Shown in pieces: positions 28,323 through 38,200 of a stretch of DNA of 64,000 bases (position 1 is its first letter; each line of letters begins with the position of its first letter). The DNA is taken from assembly GCA_038831005.1 (NCBI GenBank), contig JAWBKZ010000006.1, positions 24,875 to 88,874 on the forward strand, read 5' to 3'. The notes beneath the pieces were generated by a model. It was not told the DNA's origin, did no database searches, and saw nothing but the letters and a program-made list of their open reading frames with translations. Origin of the DNA: Ignisphaera sp. (GTDB lineage: Archaea > Thermoproteota > Thermoprotei_A > Sulfolobales > Ignisphaeraceae). Both the position numbers and the translations under genes were made by a program.

Positions 28323-28946
28323 TTACCTTATTCCTATAACTTTATGAAGCTGGGGTAACACTCTATATGGAAGACCATGTTTAAGTACATAGTCGACAAG
28401 CTCTGTATAGCTTATTGTGTAACTATTTGGTTGTACAGATAATCTATCTAATGGAACGTATCTTGGTACATATTTTATCAATTCATGAAAATCTCTCTCA
28501 GGATCTGTGATCACGAATTTAATCCATAGTCTATCTACAGATATTTTCTTCAACTTCATACCTGGATAGTCTGGATTAAACGATGGTAGTTTTGGTGATG
28601 CTATAACCAGGTCAACTATTTCCCTAATAACATTGGAGAGCTCTATAGAGGCGTTGGTCTCTATCGCCACTCTAAATCCAAGGCTCTTTAGTTCAATTAC
28701 TAACTTATCGAGTTCCGATAATTGTAGTAGAGGCTCTCCACCAGTTATTGTAACCCATCTAGCTTCAGATTCTATAGCTTCTTTCACGATACTATCGATA
28801 CTTATCTCTTCTCCCTCATTCCATGCATACTTGGTATCGCAATACCTGCAACGTAAATTACAGCCAGAAAGCCTTATAAAAAAGCATGGAACACCTATCA
28901 GCATACCCTCGCCTTGGATAGACTTAAACATCTCAGCTATCCTTAT
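28323..28946 (-). CDS. queE: 7-carboxy-7-deazaguanine synthase QueE (probable AUA start)
   Basis: A radical-SAM enzyme that makes 7-carboxy-7-deazaguanine from the QueD product. The Fe-S motif CNLRCRYC (C29, C33, C36 from the extended start) and TGGEPLLQ are clear. The first ATG (28931) begins inside the conserved motif, giving MFKSIQGEG. Five codons upstream an ATA at 28946-28944 would give MRIAEMFKSIQGEG, the normal family N-terminus; it overlaps the queD stop as ATAA and lies 7 nt after GGTGG. There is no ATG, GTG or TTG between that point and the in-frame stop upstream. Confidence 0.9.
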   Translation of the reverse strand: MRIAEMFKSIQGEGMLIGVPCFFIRLSGCNLRCRYCDTKYAWNEGEEISIDSIVKEAIESEARWVTITGGEPLLQLSELDKLVIELKSLGFRVAIETNASIELSNVIREIVDLVIASPKLPSFNPDYPGMKLKKISVDRLWIKFVITDPERDFHELIKYVPRYVPLDRLSVQPNSYTISYTELVDYVLKHGLPYRVLPQLHKVIGIR

Positions 28947-29317
28947 GGATACTCCACCTCAACCCAGCTAGTTGGAGTCTCATAAATTCTAACCTTTATA
29001 CCTAGGAACTTGATCCCAAGAGCTTTTAATGATGTACAGATATGTTCAAGTATATATACAGCTATAAGCTCAGAGGTCACATTCTTATCTTTAAATACCT
29101 CATTGAGATAGGTGTGATCTAGTACTTCAATTACATCTCTAACAATTTTTCTAAGCACAATAATGTCTACAACCATATTCATTTCATTCAATGAATTCGA
29201 TTCAACTTCAACATCAACTATGTAGGTATGTCCATGCAGATTCCTACAAGGTCCCTGATGATCCTCTATTCTATGAGCAGCTGATAAATACTCTCTAATA
29301 CCAACTCTATATCTCAT
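28943..29317 (-). CDS. queD: 6-carboxy-tetrahydropterin synthase QueD
   Basis: QueD acts on dihydroneopterin triphosphate in the first committed step to preQ0. Zinc ligands are His15 (SAAHR), His28 and His30 (LHGH), with the likely catalytic Cys24 (GPCRNLHGH). The 124-residue length is normal. It is the first gene of the queD-queE-queC run. Confidence 0.93.
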   Translation of the reverse strand: MRYRVGIREYLSAAHRIEDHQGPCRNLHGHTYIVDVEVESNSLNEMNMVVDIIVLRKIVRDVIEVLDHTYLNEVFKDKNVTSELIAVYILEHICTSLKALGIKFLGIKVRIYETPTSWVEVEYP

Positions 29318-30097
29318 AAACCATTACCTCGTAAATGTTTACATAGTTTTAACCAGATCTTATGGCTCAGATATTATACTCATGACTTCAATATCTCTAG
29401 CACCAATAATAGGTATTCCTAAACCTAGAAACAAAATAAAAATTCGATAATAAACCAATAAGCAAATAGTTTATAAATCATAGACCTTACACTCTTGGTA
29501 AACCTAGTGCATTGGTATCAGTAGACCAGATAATTAAAAATAATTAACTAGAGTCTAAGGTGTTTATGATTAGAGTTAGCTTAGTTATTCCTCATATAAC
29601 ATTATTTATCGAGTTACAGGCAGTAATACTATATCTATATCTATGCTTATCTCTTCAATATTTTAACCTTAAAATTTATCTTGATAGTTATAGCTAATTA
29701 ATTGTGCATAAACATTTAAACAACGTTTTGATTTACCTTTCTTAATCGTTAAACCCATTACATAGTGATGGTTACTAAGATAATTTCCGAGTTGATACAT
29801 TTAATTCATTTTTCTAGGTAACACACTTCAGTAACATTATTATTTCAACAAGTAGAAGTTTGGCGAAAAATAAAGAATGATTGTATCTTACTCGATATTT
29901 AGAGCTATGTTAGAGTAGACATAGACATATGGATCTCAAGACTGGAGTCTATAGTTATATCTAGTAATCAAGGTCTATTAATTGTAAATTACAATTTAAA
30001 TTATTCGTTGCTATAGGTCATGAGAAGACAGGCTTAAGCCTAGACCAAACATAATATAAATATATAAAAATAAAAAATAGATAATGCATTCATAATG
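29318..30097. other. Long A+T-rich intergenic region
   Basis: 780 bp with no gene seen. Two palindromes lie near the end of the glycosidase gene: AATTGTAAATTACAATT (29980-29996, imperfect at the centre) and AGGCTTAAGCCT (30030-30041). They sit 57-118 nt beyond the stop of the leftward glycosidase and could mark its 3' end or a regulator site. Upstream of queD, around 29340, a TTTACATAGTTTTAA stretch may be its promoter. Confidence 0.35.
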
Positions 30098-33000
30098 TTA
30101 CCAAAGTACTCTTATTGGTGGTGCTGATAACCCTTCTATATCTGTTGTTTTTGTATCACTACTTATTGTTATACCTATGTATAGTTGTTGATTTGGTGAA
30201 GCTGTTAGTTTCGGTATTACTATTGGATTGCTATTAGCTTCCTCTAGATGTGCTACACCGTTATATGTTACATTTGTCCATCCGCTGCCCCATAATGTTG
30301 CCTTAAGTTCAGATTTAATTGATGAGAGATCTATTCTGAAGCTACTACCAGTTATCACAGCATTTTCAACTACTTTTTGGTTATTAACATATATAGCTGA
30401 GATACCTACTTCAGACATAGAAGTCCAACCATCTCTAGGTATCACTATTCTGCCTCCAACACTATTGAATTCTATCTTAACAGTATCTCCTTCTGCTACA
30501 TTTACTGTACCTTTATTTGTTGTTATCTGGCCACCATATCCAACTTTGAATTCCATATATCCTGATAGATTAGCAGGTCTAGCGGCATTGATCTTCACAG
30601 GACAAACATCTCCACCACAGCTTCCCAGTACAACTTCTTGTGGTTGATATTCTCCGGTAATTTGTACTGGTAGATATAATCCTTTTGATAACCAGTAGTT
30701 CCTTATACTCCATTTCAGATATGCCCATGGAACCTTGATGCCGCCAAACTCTGTTCCAAGCTCTGATACAGTAAAGTATAGGTTCTCCCAACCACTTAGA
30801 TAGGTATATCTTCCCGCAATCCTCACAAAATCATTCCAACACCATACTAAGTATCTTCCAGATGCCCTTGGCACAGTTGTTCTAAATGCAAAATACTCCC
30901 AACCCATATTTCCATGCCAAACCTCAAATCTCTGATTAACCTTTAACTGATCAACATATATCGTTATAGGCACTACATCAGCCACATCACCAGCACCCTG
31001 AAGTCCATGGTACGAGAACCACACCATAAGCTCCACTTCATTATCGTTTACACCTCTACCTCTGCTAGTATCTCTCATTAGCCATGTCTCAAATGCAAAA
31101 TTATACAGAATCCTCTTATCAGTATGTGTTATAGAGTAACTATCTACATAAACACATAGCTTCACATTATCATTAACTAAATCACGTACTCCTATAGGCA
31201 AATCAACACGTTCGCTAGTGATGAACCCTTCAGGAGCAGGTCCATAATCATTCCAAGGCTTTCCACCAACCCAAATCTCTGGATACCCATGTACCCAACC
31301 ACCAGTACCTGAATAATTAGCGTCTACCACTACATCTAACTGATAGTCCTTAGGCCCATAAACCTTAGCAACAAGCTGAACATTACCTCGAGTAATTCCA
31401 GGACAATTCCATAAATTACCCTCTAATATAAATTCACAAACACCATTACCATCAGTATCCAAACAAGTCCATGGAAACACATTATTACTATCTGCAATCA
31501 AAGTGACAACAGTTCTAGTTGTTGTTGGTGTAGGCGTTGGTGTGGTTCCAGGCGTTGTTGGTGTTGGAGTAGTTCTCGGTGTTGTAGGAGTTGTAGTTGT
31601 TGGTGTTACAATAGTTGTTGTAATAGGAGAAGTAGTTGTTCTTGTCACCGTTATTGTTCTAATTATTGTTACTGGTACTGTTGTTGTATGTGTAACTGGC
31701 ACAACAGTTGTTATAGGTGATGTAACTGTAAATGTTACAGCAACTGTTACAGGAACATTAACAACAGTCGATAGAGTAACAGGAACAACAGTAACAGTAG
31801 TACCAGTAGGTGTTGGAGTAGGTGTTGTAGGAGTAGTTCTAGGCGTTGTGGGCGTTGGAGTAGGCGTTGGTGTGGTTATGGGAGTTGTTGGTGTTGTCGT
31901 TGTTGGAGTAGGTGTCGAAGTAGGTGTAGTAGTTGTCATTGTTACTTCGTACCATAATGTTTGGTATGAGCTACCTATGGATATGACTTGGTTTCCTCCT
32001 GATGTAGTTACAGATAGTGATGATTTCCTCTTACCTATATTATCTAGTGCGTATGCTGTTGCCCTATTGCTTGTTTTAATAGTTATTGTTGCCTCTATCC
32101 CTTCGGTAATTGTTGGCGCTCTACCCATATCTCTATATGTTGTCAGTTTTAGTCCGTGAAGGTTTGGTACTGATGCTAGATCTGTTGTGGCTGTAAATAG
32201 TAGTTGTTTATTATCGTAATTGTAGATCTTCGTCTCTGTATTAGTTGTTAATCCTACTGCTACTACCAGTACTCTTTTAGCGTCTCTAAAGCTCGATCCC
32301 TCTATTACATGTATAGCTATTGTTGCCCAACCATTTAGTAGCGCATTCTTAACCTCTATGACAATTTCCCCTAGGTCGAATCTTTTACCACCAATAAATC
32401 CTGTCAGAACTTTGCTTCTAGATGTATTAACTATGAACACGCATCTACCAGATTCTCTGCAATCCCATATTAATTCACCAGTATCGCTAACATACACAGA
32501 TTGACTAGGTGCAGGAACATCTCTTGGTAGTAATGTATTTGGAGGTCTAGAGCGATTTGACGGTACAACTACTACACCATGGAGTAGTGCTGTATGCGCA
32601 GGATTGCCAGCCATTCTACCATTTGGAAGATTCCATACGCCAGCTGTTCTAGACCTGATAAACTCTATTTCTTGATCTCTAGAAAGTTCAACAGCAACCC
32701 ATTGCCTAGCTACCTGGACGTCGCCTCTGACAAACAACATATGTGCTGTAATCATCATAGCCCATCTTTGGGGATCTTGACCGAAATCTAGTGTAGCCAT
32801 AATACGTCTCGTATCGAAATTCCATCCATAATCTGGGTCTCCATAACAGTACGGTAGTATTCCATCCCAGTCATGGAATGCTCCATAAGCTGACAGGAAT
32901 ACCCATCCTTCTGCTCTATACATGTTTGGAAATGGATGATTGTATTCGCTTATAGTATGAGGTTTACCAGCTATTTTTTGATTAGCCATTCCAACAATTG

Positions 33001-34195
33001 TACTTGATGTGGGATTATTCACCATAGCGGTATTCAGTACATAATAATCACCGGACCAGAAATCGCCAGCAGGATAGTTCCAGTAGCCATGTGAATCTGC
33101 TAAATCCATATGTTGCATTATGTTGGGGGTTCCTCCCCATGTCATCTGCGTACCTATTACAAGTGCTTTTACTTTTAGTTCATTCTTTAGATAGTTGTAC
33201 ATATCTCTAAAGTAGTCGTAGTCTAGATACCACAGAAATTGCGCCCAATCTCTTTGTGCTGCTGTAGGTCTGTTACTGTATTCACTTAGTGCAAAAATCC
33301 TTACAGTTCCTGCTTCAAGATTCTCATCACTGTATAAACTTCCCCACGCATTCCTTAAGTTTGTTGTTGAACCATATTTCTGTCTCAAATACTCATTCCA
33401 TTTTTTCTGAAGCTCAGATTTAAACACGTCTGGAAGTCTGTCTACTGCTCCATCAAACCATCCAAATACCATACCGTACTCATTTAAGATCTCTATAAAC
33501 GCTATGGCAGGATCTTCAGCATAGGATAGCCCTGTGTATGGATTTACATGGGTTAGTAGTTTTCTTGCGAACTCCTTTTGAAGATCTCTAACAGGTTTGT
33601 AGAAGAAACCTAGAATGTGCTTATCCTTGATATTCATTGAATCTACTTCTCTCGGTAGACCATCTGATGACGAAAAGCTTCTGTAACAAAGCAGATTGAT
33701 GTTCACATAGATACCGTTCTCTTTAAGTTTAGCAACCAGGTAGTCAAGCCTATCAAGTCTTGTTGGATCAAGTTCCCTTGTACCAGGAGCTCTAAATATG
33801 TTATCTGAAGTCCAGTGAGCATCTAGTGCATGTAATCTAACAAGATTTATGCCATATTTAGCGAATCTTTTAGCTAAAGCTTCTGCTACACTTTGTGGAG
33901 CAAATATTGCTGGAGATACAAGATTTATGCCTAAAAATCTTATCCTTTGGCTTCCTACATACAGACGTCCATCACTTCCCACATAGACGTGACCATATTT
34001 ACCAGCTGGTTTATGTAGATAAACAGACAGATCTATTGAGGTAGCTTCACCGTCATTCCATGGAAAGTAGAACTGAAATAGAGTCTGCTGACTATTTGCT
34101 GATACAGGTTGACTTATGTATGGTAGTATTGACGAAACAGTCAAAACACATAAAATGGTCATCGATAATACACGTATTGATCTTCCTATCTTCAT
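30098..34195 (-). CDS. Secreted bimodular glycoside hydrolase (clan GH-A module + GH12)
   Basis: A 1365-residue exported enzyme with a signal peptide (residues 1-33, ending around QPVSA). Module 1 (about 80-480) is a TIM-barrel glycosidase: Asn238-Glu239 (EILNEYG) is the probable acid/base and Glu417 (TISEYNHP) the probable nucleophile. A beta-rich segment leads to a Thr/Pro linker (about 750-900). Module 2 (about 900-1150) resembles GH12 endoglucanases (GYPEIWVGGKPW, YNFAFETWLM, and EVELMVWFSYHG with the likely nucleophile). A beta-rich C-terminal domain follows. No membrane anchor is seen. A role in beta-glucan or cellulose breakdown outside the cell is inferred. It stands alone, with long gaps on both sides. 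Confidence 0.85.
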   Translation of the reverse strand: MKIGRSIRVLSMTILCVLTVSSILPYISQPVSANSQQTLFQFYFPWNDGEATSIDLSVYLHKPAGKYGHVYVGSDGRLYVGSQRIRFLGINLVSPAIFAPQSVAEALAKRFAKYGINLVRLHALDAHWTSDNIFRAPGTRELDPTRLDRLDYLVAKLKENGIYVNINLLCYRSFSSSDGLPREVDSMNIKDKHILGFFYKPVRDLQKEFARKLLTHVNPYTGLSYAEDPAIAFIEILNEYGMVFGWFDGAVDRLPDVFKSELQKKWNEYLRQKYGSTTNLRNAWGSLYSDENLEAGTVRIFALSEYSNRPTAAQRDWAQFLWYLDYDYFRDMYNYLKNELKVKALVIGTQMTWGGTPNIMQHMDLADSHGYWNYPAGDFWSGDYYVLNTAMVNNPTSSTIVGMANQKIAGKPHTISEYNHPFPNMYRAEGWVFLSAYGAFHDWDGILPYCYGDPDYGWNFDTRRIMATLDFGQDPQRWAMMITAHMLFVRGDVQVARQWVAVELSRDQEIEFIRSRTAGVWNLPNGRMAGNPAHTALLHGVVVVPSNRSRPPNTLLPRDVPAPSQSVYVSDTGELIWDCRESGRCVFIVNTSRSKVLTGFIGGKRFDLGEIVIEVKNALLNGWATIAIHVIEGSSFRDAKRVLVVAVGLTTNTETKIYNYDNKQLLFTATTDLASVPNLHGLKLTTYRDMGRAPTITEGIEATITIKTSNRATAYALDNIGKRKSSLSVTTSGGNQVISIGSSYQTLWYEVTMTTTTPTSTPTPTTTTPTTPITTPTPTPTPTTPRTTPTTPTPTPTGTTVTVVPVTLSTVVNVPVTVAVTFTVTSPITTVVPVTHTTTVPVTIIRTITVTRTTTSPITTTIVTPTTTTPTTPRTTPTPTTPGTTPTPTPTTTRTVVTLIADSNNVFPWTCLDTDGNGVCEFILEGNLWNCPGITRGNVQLVAKVYGPKDYQLDVVVDANYSGTGGWVHGYPEIWVGGKPWNDYGPAPEGFITSERVDLPIGVRDLVNDNVKLCVYVDSYSITHTDKRILYNFAFETWLMRDTSRGRGVNDNEVELMVWFSYHGLQGAGDVADVVPITIYVDQLKVNQRFEVWHGNMGWEYFAFRTTVPRASGRYLVWCWNDFVRIAGRYTYLSGWENLYFTVSELGTEFGGIKVPWAYLKWSIRNYWLSKGLYLPVQITGEYQPQEVVLGSCGGDVCPVKINAARPANLSGYMEFKVGYGGQITTNKGTVNVAEGDTVKIEFNSVGGRIVIPRDGWTSMSEVGISAIYVNNQKVVENAVITGSSFRIDLSSIKSELKATLWGSGWTNVTYNGVAHLEEANSNPIVIPKLTASPNQQLYIGITISSDTKTTDIEGLSAPPIRVLW

Positions 34196-34709
34196 AAAGA
34201 TCTCCCCTATCTATACGTGACACACGTATTGTATAAGATTTTTAAACATTTATCAAAATACTTAAAGAATTTGATGACTACAAAATAGTTTTAATACATC
34301 TCTTAAACTCTTAATGTATCAATTAAGGATAATAGTTCACAGTACAAAACATTAAATAATCCACTATGATCAGAATCAAGTTATCTTTTTAGAGAAATAA
34401 TCTTTTCATCAAATTCTGCCAGAATTGATATCATATATCTCTTTTTAGGGAAAGAGTTCTAGAACACAGTATTCAGTATTATAGTTATTACTTTTGCTTT
34501 ACTATTTAGATGACCTACTTTCATGATTTCTATAGATTTCCACTACTTGATTAAGTCATACTTATATCAATGTTGTTACAGTTCGTTTCTATTCAAATAA
34601 TGTATGAGAATTATCAACTTTGATAGATCTTTCACTTTTGCAAGTCTGATTATTATCATACAATATACCTTAAAAAGACACTTAAATGAGTTGAGTATGT
34701 TCAATTACT
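34196..34709. other. Intergenic region between glycosidase and tRNA-Glu
   Basis: 514 bp, A+T-rich, without a supported gene. Reading leftwards, a TATA-like run lies around 34230-34250 (AAAAATCTTATACAATACG on the minus strand), about 40-55 nt before the glycosidase ATG, and a GGGGAG site just before that ATG at 34203-34208. The open frame that enters the tRNA from the left is only read-through of tRNA sequence. Confidence 0.35.
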
Positions 34710-34787
34710 TGGTGCCGCGGCCGGGATTTGAACCCGGGTCACGGGCTCGAAAGGCCCGCATACTTGACCGAGCTATACTACCGCGGC
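34710..34787 (-). tRNA. tRNA-Glu (TTC), CCA encoded
   Basis: On the minus strand the acceptor stem GCCGCGG pairs with CCGCGGC; the anticodon stem CGGGC/GCCCG encloses loop CTTTCGA with anticodon TTC at 34751-34749; the T arm CCGGG-TTCAAAT-CCCGG is intact. The discriminator is A with encoded CCA. No intron. Confidence 0.97.
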
Positions 34788-34935
34788 GCTGATTTAATAG
34801 TATTTGTTGTTGTTGTGGTAATTAAGCTTTACTCAGGCGCTATTGCTCATTATCATGTATTAGATGAATTTATATAGTATGGGTGTTAGCTGTATATTTG
34901 AGCTAGGTATATAATGATACGGGGTGTGAATTCGG

Positions 34936-35214
34936 TTGAGTTTGTATGGAAGAGGTAATGTTAAAACTATAGTTCTGGGTAGAAAGCCTTTAAGAGATTA
35001 TCTTATTGAAGCAGTTGTAAGTCTAAATAGAGATGCTGATGTCGTTGAGATTGTTGGTCGCGGTAGAAATATTCATAGAGCTGTTAATTTGTATAATGCC
35101 CTTGTTTCAAGAGTTGGTGAGAGGATTGTCATTAAGAATGTAGAGATTGGTAGTATATTGGTAAAGAACCGTAGAGTGTCGTATATCAAGATAGTTGTCC
35201 AGAGGATAAGTTAA
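34936..35214 (+). CDS. alba2: Alba-family nucleic-acid-binding protein (second paralogue)
   Basis: Alba proteins coat DNA and RNA in archaea. This 92-residue protein has the family N-terminal motif VLGRKPLRDYLIEAV and the GRGRNIHRAVN helix. It lacks the usual lysine pair at the DNA-binding tip (GRKP in place of GKKP), as in Alba2-type paralogues. Start TTG 34936, after GGGGTGTG. Its last 29 bp overlap the 3' end of reverse gyrase on the other strand. Confidence 0.9.
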   Translation: MSLYGRGNVKTIVLGRKPLRDYLIEAVVSLNRDADVVEIVGRGRNIHRAVNLYNALVSRVGERIVIKNVEIGSILVKNRRVSYIKIVVQRIS

Positions 35215-38200
35215 ATATTGATTGTGTATAGGTATTAGATAGGACTGATGAATAATTTGGCAAAGCATCTGTCGATGGTGCTACATTCTCCATAACGATA
35301 TCAATGTTCTTCCTAATAGTCTCAATAACCTGGTCTACGTCTAATTCATCTTCTTCTATCCTATCTATTAGTTCCTCAAGTTCTTTAGTAACATCTTCAC
35401 CTACAAGGCTGAGAAATCTCTGATTAATTATTTCTGCTACTTCTAATCCAAGCTTTGTTGGTATAAGGTACTTCCTTATTTTACTTGTAATAATATATCC
35501 ATGCCTCAGATTATTTTCTATGGCTTTAGCATACGTACTAGGTCTCCCTATGCCTTTATCTCTCATCAACTTAACTATGTCTGCAACTCTATATAGTGTT
35601 ACAGTAGAACCTCTAACAATCTTTGCACTAGTAGCTGTTATTCGTGAGCTCTTTTCATCTAGGTTACGCAGAATACCGGTGTATAACTTAATGGGATAGA
35701 TTTTTGTGAATCCATCAATTATTATCTCAATAGGAACTTCAACACTAATTTTATCTCTACTTATTATCAACTCTAGCTGTAAATACCTTAATTTTGAATT
35801 AATCATTTGACTAGCTATAAATCGTCTGAATATGAGATCATATAGCTTGATATGATCTTCACTAATCCTTGTTATAAAGCCAACATCACCTCTTATAACA
35901 AGTTCTATAAGTTCTTCGGCGCTGATGGGGTTTGTGGGTCTAATCGCTTCGTGAGCATCTTCTTTACCTAAATTAGAATTCCAGTTCCTAGGAAGATGTA
36001 GTTTCTCCATATAGAGTTTCTTAAGCGCTTCGTGAGCTATACTAATACCTATTGAGGAAACTCTTGGTGAATCTGTTCTATGGTAGGTTATGAGACCTAA
36101 TTCAAAAAGTGATTGAGCTAATGCCATAGTTTTTGAGGCACTAAAGCCGTAGAGTACATTTGCTTCATGTATTAAAGTATCTGTAGTAAATGGTGGTGGT
36201 GGCGATATATCTCTTTCAATAAACTTCATATGCTCTACCTTTACTTCTCCTTTAACGATGCTGTCTAGCAAATTCAAAGCCCTTTCTTTGGCTTCGGATC
36301 CTTTGCCTAGATACACCTTCATAGTATATCCTCCTAGATCTAGTAGAAGTGCATAACCGAGCCCCTCTCTATACTCTTTATACCTAGATACTACCCATAA
36401 AAGCACCGGGCTTTGAACTCTACCTGCTCCTAACCATGGTTTATTAAGTTTCATCTGAAGCCATAAACTTAACTCGAATCCTATCCATCTATCTGCTATT
36501 CTTCGTGCTATCTGAGCTTTAACTCTTTCCAAGCTTATCTTTCTTGGATTGCTTAGTGCATTAAGTAAAGCCGTTCTAGTAAGTTCTTTAAATTCTATTC
36601 TATATATATTGATATTGTATGGCAGCAGTAAATTGTAGAGATCATAAGCTATTTTCTCTCCTTCAGTATCAGGGTCCGTAGCCAGAAATACTTCATCAAC
36701 TTCTGTAGCAATCATTTTTGCTGCATTATATACGGAAGAGCTAGACATAACATCTAGGGAACCACAGTAAGGACAAGAATCATAGACACCGACATGCTGT
36801 GAATTACAATTTCTACACTTAGTTATGAAATCGTATATTGGGATATAAATACTATCATTAATCTTTACACCATAAATACCTTCATCGATAACAAGATCCG
36901 TCACATGACCCATGGTGGGCATAATCATTGCTACATATGTCTTCAGATCATGTAAGGGTATCAAAGTTTCATAAACTGTGAAACCGCCTATGGTTCTCTT
37001 AGCAGGCCTTCCAAACATGTTTGCAATAGTTTTAGCCTTCGTTGGTGATTCGACGAGTATTAATGCGGTAGATATTTTGACACTATAATCTTTCTTGGTG
37101 TCTGAGTGTCTAGATTTTTCTATCTCTTTTGCATATTCATCAAGCTTATCTATGACTAGCGTGTCAAAGCTGAAGGAATCTATAAATTTTCTGAGAACTC
37201 TATCCATTATATGTATAAGCTCTATATACTCTTCGAAAACTATGGAAACACCAAATGTCTTATTTCCGTTGTAGAGTCTAGAACATCTTCCACTAGCCTG
37301 GATATAGGTATATGGATCGGGTTTAACAAATATGTATCTAGATCCTCTTCTAGTAATTATACCGAAGCCTTTTAGTTCAAATACTTTTACCTTCTTTAAA
37401 TGATCTTTCAAGAGATTATATATAGCTTCCTTAATTTCTTGAAGCTCCCTAATTTTGTGAGCAACATCTTCTGATACATTATCAATTGAACCTGTTTTCA
37501 TTAGTTTTGAGTAGAGATAAAGCATGGATGGTGTAGACTCCCTAACTATATTAGCTACAGAATTTATGAGATGATTGACATTGTGGCCTAGGGTTTTTAG
37601 CTCACGAAGTACTACATACATGAATCTAACATTGTTAAGACTATCTAGAATGTCTCTCACAATACTTGGAATACCGACGAATATTGTGTACCTAACCCTA
37701 AATGGCTCGTCCAATCCTCTTACTAAAATCCCATAATAAGAAGTTGAACCTATAAGAATATCAACTTCGCTCTTCCTGAATCTATCAACAGCCTTGTTCC
37801 CACTTTTAGCTATTTCAACTCTTATATTGTGTTTTCTAAGTTCCTCTGATATGATATGGACTAGATCTTTATACAGTGGAGACACAAAGATTATGCCACT
37901 ACCTAATTTCTTCACAATATTGGCTAAAACTAACATAAAATTCTCGTCAATAGTATGGTATAGATCTGCTATATTTCGCCAGTATTCAAAAACAGCACCT
38001 GCGTCAAATCCCAAGAGAAGTTTTAATACCAATGACTTTAATCCTTTAATTCTTCCAGTAGCTGATGCAACAACAAGTTGTACATTCTTCTTTGCTACAT
38101 TGTTACGTAGAATTGCTTCAAGCTCTAGCAGTTCTTTCCTAAGATTTTCTGCAGCCTCTTGACCTTTGGCAATCTTTATGGCGAAAATATTCTGTCTCAA

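Noticed and set aside
31503..32159. A 218-codon plus-strand frame rich in Val and Gly
   Set aside because: It is the antisense of the Thr/Pro/Val linker of the glycosidase; the composition is an artefact of that repeat-like coding.
34400..34480. Further C/D box sRNA with TGATGA on the minus strand
   Set aside because: The next CTGA is about 31 nt away and no D'/C' pair lies between.
34604..34792. A 62-codon frame ending with PRPGFEPGSRARKARI
   Set aside because: This is translated tRNA-Glu sequence read on the opposite strand, a common false gene.
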